A stretch of 33,452 bases of DNA, taken from an uncultured Oscillospiraceae bacterium. Lineage in GTDB: Bacteria; Bacillota; Clostridia; Oscillospirales; Oscillospiraceae. Positions 14,925 through 22,968 of this stretch are shown here, piece by piece. Location of the stretch: contig CAJTWF010000026.1 in the NCBI GenBank assembly GCA_910579965.1, positions 1 to 33,452 of the forward strand, given 5' to 3'. The stretch's first letter is position 1. Every line of letters begins with the position of its first letter. A program made the position numbers and the translations under genes. The notes under the pieces are model-generated. The model saw only the letters and a list, made by a program, of their open reading frames with translations. It was not told where the DNA came from and did not search any database.

Positions 14925-15164
14925 TTAATCCAGCTTATTGGTCAGATAATTCACGCAGTCGCCCACCGTAGACAAGGTGGCCAGATCTTCCTCGCGCACC
15001 TCACCGATGTCGAACTCTTCTTCCATACTCATAACCAGCTCCACCAGGTCCACGGAATCGGCGCCCAGGTCCGCTTCAAAAGAAGTCTCCGTGGTAATTT
15101 CATCCGGATCGACGGAGAACTGATCGGCAATGATTTTCTGCATCCGTTCAAAGATGTCCTGCAT
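14925..15164 (-). CDS. acpP: Acyl carrier protein
   Basis: ACP carries growing fatty-acyl chains on a 4'-phosphopantetheine arm and feeds fatty-acid and phospholipid synthesis. The 79-residue acidic protein has the attachment serine at position 37 in GADSVDLVELV, followed by the recognition helix MSMEEEFDIG. GGAGGAGG precedes ATG 15164. It lies between plsX and rnc, as in many Firmicutes. The 102-nt gap after plsX is not hairpin-rich. Confidence 0.95.
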   Translation of the reverse strand: MQDIFERMQKIIADQFSVDPDEITTETSFEADLGADSVDLVELVMSMEEEFDIGEVREEDLATLSTVGDCVNYLTNKLD

Positions 15165-15266
15165 ATACTCCTCCTCCTTTCCCTTTGTATTCAGCCGGGC
15201 ATCATTGGAATGATAAAACTTTTCCTCCTGCCTGTCAATAGCTATCGGCGGATTTTTCTTTCTTTT

Positions 15267-16277
15267 TCACCGGCTCATTTTCATCAGCCCGATATTGGCC
15301 TCAATCTGCCCCGCCAAATCCGCCTCCACGGCTGTGACAGCCTGATAGACGGCGTTTTCAATGGCCTTGGCCTTGCTTGCGCCGTGGGCCTTGATCACCG
15401 GCTTTTGCAGGCCCAGGAAGGGCGTGCCGCCCACGGTGTCCGGGTTCAGCCGCTCCTTGAACTGGTTCAGGCCGTCCCGCACCAGCAGCGCCGCAATCTT
15501 GGTTTTCAGGCTCTTCATGAACATGCCCTTGAGCTCCTTGCCCAGGAAGGACCCCACGCCCTCAATCGTCTTGAGCATCACGTTGCCGGTGAAGCCGTCG
15601 GCCACTACCACGTCGCACCCGCCCTTTACCGCCTCCTTGGCCTCGATGTTGCCGGTGAAGTTCAGGTGCCCGGCCTCTCCGGCGGCCTTGAGGGCGGCGT
15701 AGGTCTCAAGGCGGAGGGCGTCGCCCTTGGTGTCCTCTGTGCCGATGTTCAGCAGGGCCACCCGGGGATTGTCCACGCGGAGGGCCCGGGCAGCGTAGAA
15801 GCTGCCCAGATAGGCGAACTGGAGCAGGTACTCCACCGTACAGTCTGCGGTGGCCCCGCAGTCCACCAGCACCACGCCCCTGCCGGCGGTGGGCACCAGG
15901 GGGGCCATGGCGGCCCGGCGGATGCCCCGGATGCGCTTGACAATGAGGGTTCCGGCGCTGAAGAGGGCCCCTGTGCTGCCGGCGGACACAAACGCGTCCC
16001 CCTGCCCGTCCCGGAGCATGGTGAGGCCCACGGTGATGGAGGAGTCCGGCTTGTTCCGGAACGCCCTGGCGGGATCGTCGTGCATGTCGATAACCTCGGT
16101 GGCGTTGACCACGCTCACGCCGCTGGGCAGTCCGGGCCCTGCGGCGGCGCGCACCTCCGCCTCCCGGCCCACCAGAACGATCTCCAGGCCCGGCCGCGCC
16201 CTCGCGGCGGCCAGAGCGCCCTGCACGATCTCCAGCGGCGCGTTGTCGCCGCCCATTGCGTCTACAATGATTTTCAC
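15267..16277 (-). CDS. plsX: Phosphate acyltransferase PlsX
   Basis: PlsX converts acyl-ACP and phosphate to acyl-phosphate, the donor used by PlsY in phospholipid synthesis. It is a peripheral membrane enzyme. The 336-residue protein has the N-terminal IVDAMGGDNAP motif, FVSAGSTGAL near 95, VDCGATADC, the GNIEAKEA box and the late VADGFTGNVMLKTIEG motif. Translation starts at GTG 16277 behind AAAAGGAGG. The products of plsX and acpP work on the same acyl-ACP pool. The upstream region is occupied by an inverted-repeat element (16314-16461). Confidence 0.95.
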   Translation of the reverse strand: MKIIVDAMGGDNAPLEIVQGALAAARARPGLEIVLVGREAEVRAAAGPGLPSGVSVVNATEVIDMHDDPARAFRNKPDSSITVGLTMLRDGQGDAFVSAGSTGALFSAGTLIVKRIRGIRRAAMAPLVPTAGRGVVLVDCGATADCTVEYLLQFAYLGSFYAARALRVDNPRVALLNIGTEDTKGDALRLETYAALKAAGEAGHLNFTGNIEAKEAVKGGCDVVVADGFTGNVMLKTIEGVGSFLGKELKGMFMKSLKTKIAALLVRDGLNQFKERLNPDTVGGTPFLGLQKPVIKAHGASKAKAIENAVYQAVTAVEADLAGQIEANIGLMKMSR

Positions 16278-16313
16278 TTGCCGGCCTCCTTTTATTGGTC
16301 AACATTCTTTTTC

Positions 16314-16461
16314 TATTCTTTTTCTTGAAAGAAAAAGAACCAAAAAGAACTTTAGAGGTTAGGGCTTCGGCTGCCGGCGGTCTGAAGTCCGCCTGTCATG
16401 CGCCTCTAAAGTTTTTCTTTTTGATACTTTTTCTTTGTACACAAAGAAAAAGTATGATTAC
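16314..16461. repeat. AT-rich inverted-repeat element, full copy
   Basis: The outer arms are self-complementary runs such as CTTTTTCTTGAAAGAAAAAG (16318-16337) and ATACTTTTTCTTT with AAAGAAAAAGTAT (16425-16454). The inner arms AACTTTAGAGG (16348-16358) and CCTCTAAAGTT (16403-16413) pair perfectly around a GC-rich centre. The right arm (16403-16461) recurs at 18504-18553. Both copies end with GATTAC, whose TTA is the complement of the TAA stop of a minus-strand gene (trmFO here, topA there). It may serve as a 3' end structure for those genes. Confidence 0.7.
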
Positions 16462-17762
16462 AAAATACGCTCCCGCAGCTGGTCAATGATAGCCAGGGAC
16501 CGGGCGGAAATCTCCTGGTTCTTGTTGCGCTTGCCCTTTACCCGGTGGTCCAGGGGGGTGATGATGCCGAAATTGATATTCATGGGCTGGAAGGAGGAAA
16601 TGCTCTCGTCGGATACGTACAGCCCCAGCGCCCCCAGGGCCGTCTCCCGGGGGAAGTCCACCGGGGGCTCCCCCGCCATCCGCCGGGCCAGCTCCACCCC
16701 CGCCAGAAATCCGGAGGCGGCGGACTCCACGTAGCCCTCCACGCCGGTCATCTGTCCGGCAAAGGTAATCCGGGGCTCGCTTCTGAGCTGGTAATAGCGG
16801 TTGAGAAGCCGGGGGGAGTCCAGGTAGGTGTTGCGGTGCATCACCCCGCAGCGGACAAACTCCGCCCCCGCCAGTGCAGGAATCATGGAGAAGACCCGCT
16901 TCTGCTCCCCGAATTTCAGGTGGGTCTGGAAGCCTACCAGGTTATAGATGGTGCCCGCAGCGTTGTCCCGGCGCAGCTGGACCACCGCGTAGGGCTCCCG
17001 GCCGGTCCTGGGGTCCCGCAGGCCCCGGGGCTTCAGGGGGCCGTAGCGCAGGGTGTCCTCCCCGCGCCGGGCCATCACCTCTACGGGCATACACCCCTCA
17101 AAGACCTGCTTGTCCTCAAATCCGTGGACCTCCGCCTCCTGGGCTCCGCACAGCTCCTGCCAGAAGGCCAGATACTCCTCCCGGCTGAGGGCACAGTTGA
17201 TATAGTCCGCCGTACCCTTGTCGTAGCGGCTGGCGAACCACGCCTTGTCCATATCAATGCTCTCGAAGCTCACCAGGGGCGCGGCGGCGTCGAAGAAGTG
17301 GAGGGCCTGCCCGCCGGTCCGGGCCAGCAGGTGGTCCGCCAGCGCATCGCTGGTCAGCGGGCCCGTGGCTACCAGGACCTCCCCCTCCTCCGGCAGGGCT
17401 GTGACCTCCCCCTCCTCCACGGTGATGTTGGGATGGGAGCGGATGGCCTCGGTGACGCGCCGGGCAAAGCCGTGGCGGTCCACCGCCAGCGCGCCCCCGG
17501 CCTCCACGCGGGTCTCGTCCGCCGCGGCCAGGATGAGGCTGTCCAGGCGGCGCAGCTCCTCCTTGAGAAGGCCCACCGCGTTCTCCAGGCCCGCCCCCCG
17601 CAGGGAGTTGGAGCAGACCAGCTCCGCAAAATATTCGCTGCTGTGGGCGGGGGACATCTTCCGGGGCTTCATCTCCCGCAGCGTCACCCCCACGCCCCGC
17701 CGGGCCAGCTGCCACGCGGCCTCGCTGCCCGCCAGCCCCGCGCCGATTACTGTTGCTTGCAT
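16458..17762 (-). CDS. trmFO: tRNA methyltransferase TrmFO (m5U54, folate-dependent)
   Basis: TrmFO makes 5-methyluridine at position 54 of the tRNA T-loop, using methylenetetrahydrofolate and FAD rather than S-adenosylmethionine. The 434-residue protein has the FAD-binding GAGLAGSEAAW at residues 7-17. It has Cys50 in ELVCSNSLRG and Cys224 in FEGCMPVEVM, which correspond to the two functional cysteines of the Bacillus enzyme. Late motifs include GQMTGVEGYVESAASG. The ribosome binding site (AGGAT) is weak. In Firmicutes trmFO normally follows dprA and topA; here it does too, but with a small regulator locus in between. Confidence 0.95.
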   Translation of the reverse strand: MQATVIGAGLAGSEAAWQLARRGVGVTLREMKPRKMSPAHSSEYFAELVCSNSLRGAGLENAVGLLKEELRRLDSLILAAADETRVEAGGALAVDRHGFARRVTEAIRSHPNITVEEGEVTALPEEGEVLVATGPLTSDALADHLLARTGGQALHFFDAAAPLVSFESIDMDKAWFASRYDKGTADYINCALSREEYLAFWQELCGAQEAEVHGFEDKQVFEGCMPVEVMARRGEDTLRYGPLKPRGLRDPRTGREPYAVVQLRRDNAAGTIYNLVGFQTHLKFGEQKRVFSMIPALAGAEFVRCGVMHRNTYLDSPRLLNRYYQLRSEPRITFAGQMTGVEGYVESAASGFLAGVELARRMAGEPPVDFPRETALGALGLYVSDESISSFQPMNINFGIITPLDHRVKGKRNKNQEISARSLAIIDQLRERIL

Positions 17763-17824
17763 GTTTTATCCATCCTGCTGATTTTATTGATTACAACGCC
17801 AGGGGAATTTCCCTGAAACGCACA

Positions 17825-17908
17825 TGTAGGGGCGAGCAATGCCCGCCCGTATCTCCCGGGGCCGCTGGTGGGTGCCGTTAGAGCGGGCGAGCAATGCTCG
17901 CCCCTACA
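17825..17908. repeat. Palindromic GC-rich repeat, copy 2 (paired arms)
   Basis: TGTAGGGGCGAGCA (17825-17838) and TGCTCGCCCCTACA (17895-17908) are perfect inverted repeats of each other. They enclose about 56 bases with further GC-rich dyads (GCCCGCCC and GAGCGGGCGAGC). The arm is shared with 10137-10149. It fills the gap between trmFO and the divergent regulator locus. Confidence 0.7.
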
Positions 17909-17919
17909 CCATCAATTCG

Positions 17920-18141
17920 TTACGCCTTATCATCCGTCCGGCCAATCAGGTAATCCACAGAGACCTCGAAGAAGTCCGCTAAGGCTACAAGGGTCTCTAA
18001 ATCCGGGCGGTGCGCTTTTTCGTCTTTTCCCTCGTAATATTGATATGTCCGCAAATTAATCCCCAGATAATCTGCAACATTCTGCTGTGTTACTTTTTTT
18101 CGTTTTCTTAATACTTTCAGACGGTCTGCCAAAATAATCAA
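17920..18141 (-). CDS. XRE-family helix-turn-helix regulator
   Basis: The 73-residue protein is a single Cro/C1-type DNA-binding domain: LKVLRKRKKVTQQNVADYLGI (helix-turn-helix, about residues 9-29), NLRTYQYYEG, then the last helices ETLVALADFFEVSVDYLIGR. The start is TTG 18141 behind AGAGGA; a second in-frame TTG lies three codons later. It is divergent from the small gene at 18229, and a perfect 21-bp palindrome lies between them. It is therefore the likely repressor of that gene and perhaps of itself. It has no sensor domain. Confidence 0.85.
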   Translation of the reverse strand: MIILADRLKVLRKRKKVTQQNVADYLGINLRTYQYYEGKDEKAHRPDLETLVALADFFEVSVDYLIGRTDDKA

Positions 18142-18160
18142 AATAAATTCCTCTGAACGC

Positions 18161-18189
18161 TTGACACGAATATATTATTCGTGTAAGAT
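18161..18189 (+). promoter_or_regulatory. Promoter with embedded palindromic operator
   Basis: TTGACA (18161-18166) and TAAGAT (18184-18189) have a 17-base spacer. A perfect dyad, ACACGAATA-TAT-TATTCGTGT (18164-18184), covers the end of the -35, the whole spacer and the first base of the -10. A dimer bound there would block RNA polymerase. The adjacent XRE protein is the obvious candidate. Confidence 0.8.
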
Positions 18190-18228
18190 ATGACGCATAA
18201 TCTATTCATATTACTTAAGAGGTATATC

Positions 18229-18483
18229 ATGGACATTCTGCAAATCTTATACGACTACGCCTTTGAGCACCGCATGGCCCGCTATCTGGAGGAGAGCGAG
18301 GCATACCATCAGGGCGTGGTCCAGACCCAGCAGGGACAGCAGAACCTGATGATCCAGCTGAATGCGGAGGAGGTGCGGCGGCTGAGGGAGTGCCTGGAGG
18401 ACATGGAGCGGCTCCACGAGCTCAAGCTGGAGGCCATGTTCCGGGCTGGCCTCTCCGTGGGCCAGGAGCTGTCCCGGCTGTAG
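18229..18483 (+). CDS. Small helical protein, DUF6809-like
   Basis: The 84-residue protein is predicted mostly alpha-helical. Its layout resembles DUF6809 proteins of Clostridia: an N-terminal MDILQILYDYAFEH, a central helical stretch, and a C-terminal FRAGLSVGQELSRL that matches their common F-x-x-G-x-x-x-G-A/Q ending. The family's function is unknown. ATG 18229 is preceded by AAGAGG (18217-18222). It is driven by a strong promoter that an XRE regulator probably represses. Family assignment is from pattern memory and is moderate. Confidence 0.65.
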   Translation: MDILQILYDYAFEHRMARYLEESEAYHQGVVQTQQGQQNLMIQLNAEEVRRLRECLEDMERLHELKLEAMFRAGLSVGQELSRL

Positions 18484-18503
18484 AGGAGCAGCCCGGAAAT
18501 CAA

Positions 18504-18553
18504 CCTCTAAAATTCTTTTTGATACTTTTTCTTTTAAGAAAAAGTATGATTAC
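18504..18553. repeat. AT-rich inverted-repeat element, single-arm copy
   Basis: This copy matches 16403-16461 (CCTCTAAA, then TTCTTTTTGATAC, TTTTTCTTT, a short loop, AAGAAAAAGTATGATTAC). The hairpin ATACTTTTTCTT with AAGAAAAAGTAT follows the topA stop on the minus strand and the small gene on the plus strand. The terminal TTA is the topA stop codon. Confidence 0.7.
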
Positions 18554-20742
18554 TTACTTTTTTCCCCGTCCTCCGCGCTCCCGGCGGCCTCCTTCTTCTT
18601 CCAGCCGCCGCGCTTGTCCTCGGGGGTGAAGTTTTCGCACTTCTCGTTGATGCAGAAGGGCTTTTTGAAGCCCTTGCCCGCCTTCTTGAACATGGTCTGG
18701 CCGCACACCGGGCAGTCCTCCGCCACCGGCACGTCCCAGGTCATGAAGTCGCACTTCTTCTCCTCGTTCCGGGCCGTCATATGCTCGCAGCAGTAGTAGG
18801 TGTACTGCTTGTTGGTCTTCTTGCTGGTGCCGGTGCGCTTCATGAGCCGTCCCCCGCACTTGGGGCACCGCCCGGGCATGGCCACCACCAAGGGCATGGT
18901 GAACGTACACTCCGGGTACCCCGGGCAGGCCAGGAACCGGCCGAACCGCCCGCTCTTGATGACCATCTGGCGGCCGCAGACCTCGCAGACCTCGTCGGAC
19001 TCCTCCGCAGGCACCTTCAGACGCACCCCGTCCAGGTCCTTCTCCGCCTGGTCCAGCTCCGCCTTGAAGGGGGCGTAGAACTCCCGCAGCAGGTCCCGCC
19101 ACTGCTTTCCGCCGCCCTCCACATCGTCCAGGGCCTTCTCCATGTTGGCGGTGAAGCCGGTGTCCACGATGTCGGAGAACTTATCCTCCATCAGGCCGTT
19201 GACCACCTCCCCCAGGGGCGTGGCCCGCAGGTACTTGCCGTCCTTGACCACGTACTCCCGGTCCAGGATGGTGCTGACGGTGGGGGCGTAGGTGGAGGGG
19301 CGGCCGATGCCGTTCTCCTCCATGGCCCGGATGAGGGAGGCGTCGGTGTAGCGGGCCGGGGGCTGGGTGAAGTGCTGGTCCTGGGCAAAGCCCAGGCTCT
19401 CCAGCCGCTGGCCCTCCGTCAGGGGGGGCAGCTTGGCCTCCTTCTCCTCCCCCTTCTCCTCGTCCTTGCCCTCCTCATATACGGCGGTGTAGCCGGAGAA
19501 CTTCAGGCTGCTGGCGGAGGCACGGAAGGCGTGGCCCGCAGCCTCCGCCTCCATGGACACGCTGTCGTACACCGCGTTGGACATCTGGCAGGCCACAAAC
19601 CGGCTCCAGATGAGCCGGTAGAGCCGGTACTGGTCCGGCGTCAGGTCCTTTTTCACCTGCTCCGGGGTCAGGTTCACGTCGCTGGGACGGATGGCCTCGT
19701 GGGCGTCCTGGGCCCCGGCCTTGGTCTTGTAGACCCGGGGGGAGGCGGGGCAGTAGCCCCCGCCGTAGCGGCCCTGGATGAAGCCCCGCACGGCGGCAAG
19801 GGCCTCGTCGCTCAGGCGCAGGGAGTCGGTACGCATGTAGGTAATCAGGCCCACCGCGCCCTCCCCGGAGATGTCCACGCCCTCGTAGAGCTGCTGGGCA
19901 ATGGCCATGGTCCGCCGGGGGGTCATGCTCAGCTTCCGGCTGGCCTCCTGCTGGAGGGTGGAGGTGGTGAAGGGGGGCGAGGGGGAGCGCTGCTTGTCCT
20001 GCCGCTTGACGCTCTTGACGGCAAAGGCGGCGTTCTTCACCGCCTCCACCACAGCCTCCACCTCTTCGATGGAGTTCAGGTCCTTTTTTTTGCCGTTTTC
20101 GCCGTGGTAGTGGGCGAGAAAGGCGTTTTTCTCCGTGCCGTCCGTGGACAGCCGTGCGTCCAGGGACCAGTACTCCTGGGGCTTGAAGGCGGCGATCTCA
20201 TGCTCCCGCTCACAGACCATCCGGGTGGCCACGGACTGGACCCGCCCGGCGGAGAGGCCCCGGCGGATCTTCTTCCACAGCAGGGGGGAGAGCTGATAGC
20301 CCACGATCCGGTCCAGAATGCGCCGGGCCTGCTGGGCGTCCACCAGGCTCTGGTCAATGTCCCGGGGCGCGGCAATGGACTCGCTGACCACCCGCTTGGT
20401 GATCTCGTTGAAGGTGACCCGGAGGGCCTTGCTGTCGTCCAGATTCAAAAGCTCCTTCAGATGCCAGCTGATGGCCTCCCCTTCCCGGTCCGGGTCCGTG
20501 GCCAGATAGACCACGTCGCTGCTCTTGGCGGCCTTCTTCAAGTCGCTGATAATGTCCTCTTTGCCCTTGATAGGGCGGTAATTGGGCTGGAAATCGTTCT
20601 CAATGTCCACGCCCAGGGTGCTCTTGGGCAGGTCCCGCAGGTGGCCCATGCAGGCCTTCACCTGATAGCCGGGACCCAGATATTTACCAATGGTCTTTGC
20701 CTTGGCGGGAGACTCCACGATCACGAGACTCGATGTTGCCAT
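18550..20742 (-). CDS. topA: DNA topoisomerase I (type IA)
   Basis: TopA relaxes negative supercoils behind RNA polymerase by transient single-strand cleavage. The 730-residue protein has the TOPRIM domain with VIVESPAKAKTI (7-18) and the acidic triad in TDPDREGEA (82-90), then SAGRVQS near 164-170. The active-site tyrosine is Tyr302 in ITYMRTDSLRL. The C-terminus has zinc ribbons: CEVC...CPGYPEC, CPKC...C and CPVC...CINEKC. A Lys/Glu-rich tail ends the protein. AGGAGG precedes ATG 20742. It is the third gene of the methyltransferase-dprA-topA unit. Confidence 0.97.
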   Translation of the reverse strand: MATSSLVIVESPAKAKTIGKYLGPGYQVKACMGHLRDLPKSTLGVDIENDFQPNYRPIKGKEDIISDLKKAAKSSDVVYLATDPDREGEAISWHLKELLNLDDSKALRVTFNEITKRVVSESIAAPRDIDQSLVDAQQARRILDRIVGYQLSPLLWKKIRRGLSAGRVQSVATRMVCEREHEIAAFKPQEYWSLDARLSTDGTEKNAFLAHYHGENGKKKDLNSIEEVEAVVEAVKNAAFAVKSVKRQDKQRSPSPPFTTSTLQQEASRKLSMTPRRTMAIAQQLYEGVDISGEGAVGLITYMRTDSLRLSDEALAAVRGFIQGRYGGGYCPASPRVYKTKAGAQDAHEAIRPSDVNLTPEQVKKDLTPDQYRLYRLIWSRFVACQMSNAVYDSVSMEAEAAGHAFRASASSLKFSGYTAVYEEGKDEEKGEEKEAKLPPLTEGQRLESLGFAQDQHFTQPPARYTDASLIRAMEENGIGRPSTYAPTVSTILDREYVVKDGKYLRATPLGEVVNGLMEDKFSDIVDTGFTANMEKALDDVEGGGKQWRDLLREFYAPFKAELDQAEKDLDGVRLKVPAEESDEVCEVCGRQMVIKSGRFGRFLACPGYPECTFTMPLVVAMPGRCPKCGGRLMKRTGTSKKTNKQYTYYCCEHMTARNEEKKCDFMTWDVPVAEDCPVCGQTMFKKAGKGFKKPFCINEKCENFTPEDKRGGWKKKEAAGSAEDGEKSK

Positions 20743-20793
20743 TGACTTCCTCCTGGATAACGCGTCTGCCTGGACGCGGGTAATAGTGCGGGG

Positions 20794-22014
20794 TTATTTC
20801 AGTGTGACCGCCAGGGAGAACTGCTTCCCTGCGTCCTGGGTCACGATCTCATCCAATTCCAGCACGGTCAGCGCGGAGAGGGCCCGGCGGGCGGGGATGC
20901 CCGTCTCCTCGATGAGCTCGTCCGCCTGGGCCGTCCTGCCCCGCAGGGCCTTCACCAGACGGATCTGATCGTCCGTGAGGCCGTGGTCCCCGGACAGAAC
21001 CAGCACCGGCCGATCCGGCGGCTCGCGCCGCTCCGGCCGCGGGGTGTGGACCGGCTCTTCCGGCTGGGCGCTTTTCTCTGTTTTCTGGTCCTGGCCGAAG
21101 CGGCGGGGCAGATCGCCCCGCTGGGCCCGGATTTTCTGTGGGAACCGGTTCGCATAGCAGCTGAGGACGCCCCAGGCATGCAGGGCCGGGTGCGCACCCT
21201 CCTCCAGCAGACGGTTGCTGCCCTCGCAGCGGGGATCGTAGATCGGGCCGGGCACGGCGAACACCTCCCGGCCCTGGTCCAGGGCGCGGCTGGCGGTGAT
21301 GAGCGCGCCGCTGCGCCGGGGCGCCTCCACCACAATCACGCCCACGCTCAGGCCGCTGATGATCCGGTTGCGCTGGGGGAAGTGCTCGGCCATGTGCTCC
21401 GTCCCCGGGGGATACTCGGAGAGAATCACGCCCCGGGCCGCGATGTCCTCATAGAGGCGGCGGTTCTCCCGGGGATAGGGGATATCGTGGCCCCCGGCGA
21501 TGACGGCGGCGGTGAAGCCGCCGGAGCGCAGCGCGCCGCGGTGGGCCGCCGCGTCCACGCCCACAGCCAGACCGGAGACGATCAGCCCGCCCCGTCCGGC
21601 GATCCCGCCGGCCAGACGCTCCCCAGCCTCCAGGGCGTAGGGGGAGGCCCGGCGGGTGCCCACCATGGCCAGCGCGGCCTCTCCGTCAAAGAGGGGCATC
21701 CGCCCCTGGACGTAGAGCAGCAGGGGCGCGTTGGAGATATCCCGCAGGCGGCCGGGATAAGCCGTGTCCCGGAGGGAGAGGAGCTGGAGCCCCATGCGCG
21801 CGCAGTCCTCCAGAATGCGGTCCGCCCCGCTGGTATCCTTGTCCGCCAGGGCGTCCGCCGCCGCCCCGGTCATTCCAGGCGCCAGCAGGTACTCCTCCCG
21901 CTGGCCGTAGTAGATGGCCTCGGGGTCCCCGAAGTGGTCCAGCAGGCTGTGCTTGAGCTGGAGGCTGACGCCCTGGAGGGTGGACAGCCAGAGCCAGTGC
22001 TTCCATGTGGCCAT
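20794..22014 (-). CDS. dprA: DNA processing protein DprA
   Basis: DprA binds incoming single-stranded DNA during transformation and loads RecA. The 406-residue protein has an N-terminal helix-hairpin-helix/SAM-like part (about 1-70). The Rossmann-like domain follows, with AMVGTRRASPYA (116-127), VSGLAVGVDAAAHRGAL, FPQRNRIISGLS and SGALITASRALDQGREVFAVPG. After a Pro/Glu-rich linker comes a C-terminal winged helix, TDDQIRLVKALRGRTAQADEL. GGAGGGAG precedes ATG 22014. It is widespread even in bacteria not known to be competent, so its presence alone does not show natural transformation. Confidence 0.96.
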   Translation of the reverse strand: MATWKHWLWLSTLQGVSLQLKHSLLDHFGDPEAIYYGQREEYLLAPGMTGAAADALADKDTSGADRILEDCARMGLQLLSLRDTAYPGRLRDISNAPLLLYVQGRMPLFDGEAALAMVGTRRASPYALEAGERLAGGIAGRGGLIVSGLAVGVDAAAHRGALRSGGFTAAVIAGGHDIPYPRENRRLYEDIAARGVILSEYPPGTEHMAEHFPQRNRIISGLSVGVIVVEAPRRSGALITASRALDQGREVFAVPGPIYDPRCEGSNRLLEEGAHPALHAWGVLSCYANRFPQKIRAQRGDLPRRFGQDQKTEKSAQPEEPVHTPRPERREPPDRPVLVLSGDHGLTDDQIRLVKALRGRTAQADELIEETGIPARRALSALTVLELDEIVTQDAGKQFSLAVTLK

Positions 22015-22049
22015 GAATTGCTCCCTCCTTTTTGTATAAAATGCGATTC

Positions 22050-22817
22050 TTATAACTGACGGTATCCCTCCCAGAGGACCACGGCCGCCGCCGCCGCGGC
22101 GTTGAGGGACTCACACCGGTCCGTCATGGGGATGCGCACCGTGGCCGCGCAGCGCTCCAGCGCCTCCCGGCTCAGGCCCCGGCCCTCGCTGCCGATGAGG
22201 AACACGCCCCGGTCCAGGGCCGCTGCCCGCACGTCCGCCGTGTCCTGGCGGAGGGCCGCCCCCACCAGGGGCAGGTCCGCCGCCGCCGCCAGGGCGGACA
22301 GCCGGGGGAGGGAGCACTCCCAGGCCGGAAGCCGGAACAGGGCCCCCATGGAGGCCCGGACGGTCTTGGGGTTATAGAGGTCCGCGCATCCGGGCAGAAG
22401 CAGCAGGCCGCCGGCGGCGAAGGCGTCGGCGGTGCGCAGGATGGAGCCCACGTTGCCCGGGTCCTGGACCCCCTCCAGGGCCAGATACCGGCGGCCCGTG
22501 AGGGCGGGCGGGCCCTGGAGGTCCGGGATGCGGGCCAGAAACAGGGCTCCCTGGGGCGCCTGCATGGGGCTGACGGAGGCCATCAGATCCTCCGGCACCT
22601 CCACCAGCCGCACGGCGGCGGGCAGGTCCGGCAGCGCCGTACCGGCGGTGTACACCACCGCCGTCAGGGCCGCGCCCCAGCGGGCCGCCTCCGCCAGCAG
22701 CTTCACCCCGTCCCCCAGGAACTCCCCCGTCTCCCGGCGGTAGGACCGGGAGGCGGACAGGCGGCGGATGTGGGTCATGAGGGGGTTTGCGCGGCTGGTG
22801 ATCCGTTCTGCTGCCAT
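22050..22817 (-). CDS. TrmH/SpoU-family RNA 2'-O-methyltransferase
   Basis: This is a SPOUT methyltransferase using S-adenosylmethionine to methylate a ribose 2'-hydroxyl of rRNA or tRNA. From ATG 22817 it has 255 residues. The N-terminal substrate-binding part has ERITSRANPLMTHIRRL. The SpoU motifs are motif 1 ALEGVQDPGNVGSILRTADAF, motif 2 FLIGSEGRGLS and motif 3 VRIPMTDRCESLNAAAAAAVVL, which form the trefoil knot. AAGGAGG decides the start. It is the first gene of an operon with dprA and topA, behind a near-consensus promoter. The target nucleotide cannot be predicted. Confidence 0.92.
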   Translation of the reverse strand: MAAERITSRANPLMTHIRRLSASRSYRRETGEFLGDGVKLLAEAARWGAALTAVVYTAGTALPDLPAAVRLVEVPEDLMASVSPMQAPQGALFLARIPDLQGPPALTGRRYLALEGVQDPGNVGSILRTADAFAAGGLLLLPGCADLYNPKTVRASMGALFRLPAWECSLPRLSALAAAADLPLVGAALRQDTADVRAAALDRGVFLIGSEGRGLSREALERCAATVRIPMTDRCESLNAAAAAAVVLWEGYRQL

Positions 22818-22855
22818 AGCGCCTCCTTGTGGGGCCAAAATCCAGTGTAACCACT

Positions 22856-22884
22856 ATCATAATGGCATCGTCCCCGCTTGTCAA
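22856..22884 (-). promoter_or_regulatory. SigA promoter of the methyltransferase-dprA-topA operon
   Basis: On the minus strand TTGACA (complement of 22879-22884) and TATGAT (complement of 22856-22861) are exactly 17 bases apart. The -35 is a perfect consensus match. The start would fall near 22849, some 32 bases before the ATG. Confidence 0.85.
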
Positions 22885-22968
22885 GCCACGGTTTACGGAA
22901 ATTGGGCAGGAAACGGAGAAAATATGCTGCCAGCGGTCCGGAGACAGGGGAGAAATCAGGTCTCTCTG

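Noticed and set aside
17920..18483. Calling the XRE gene and small helical gene a toxin-antitoxin system
   Set aside because: The genes are divergent rather than co-transcribed, the small protein has no toxin motif, and the family has no known activity. I keep it as a regulator and target.
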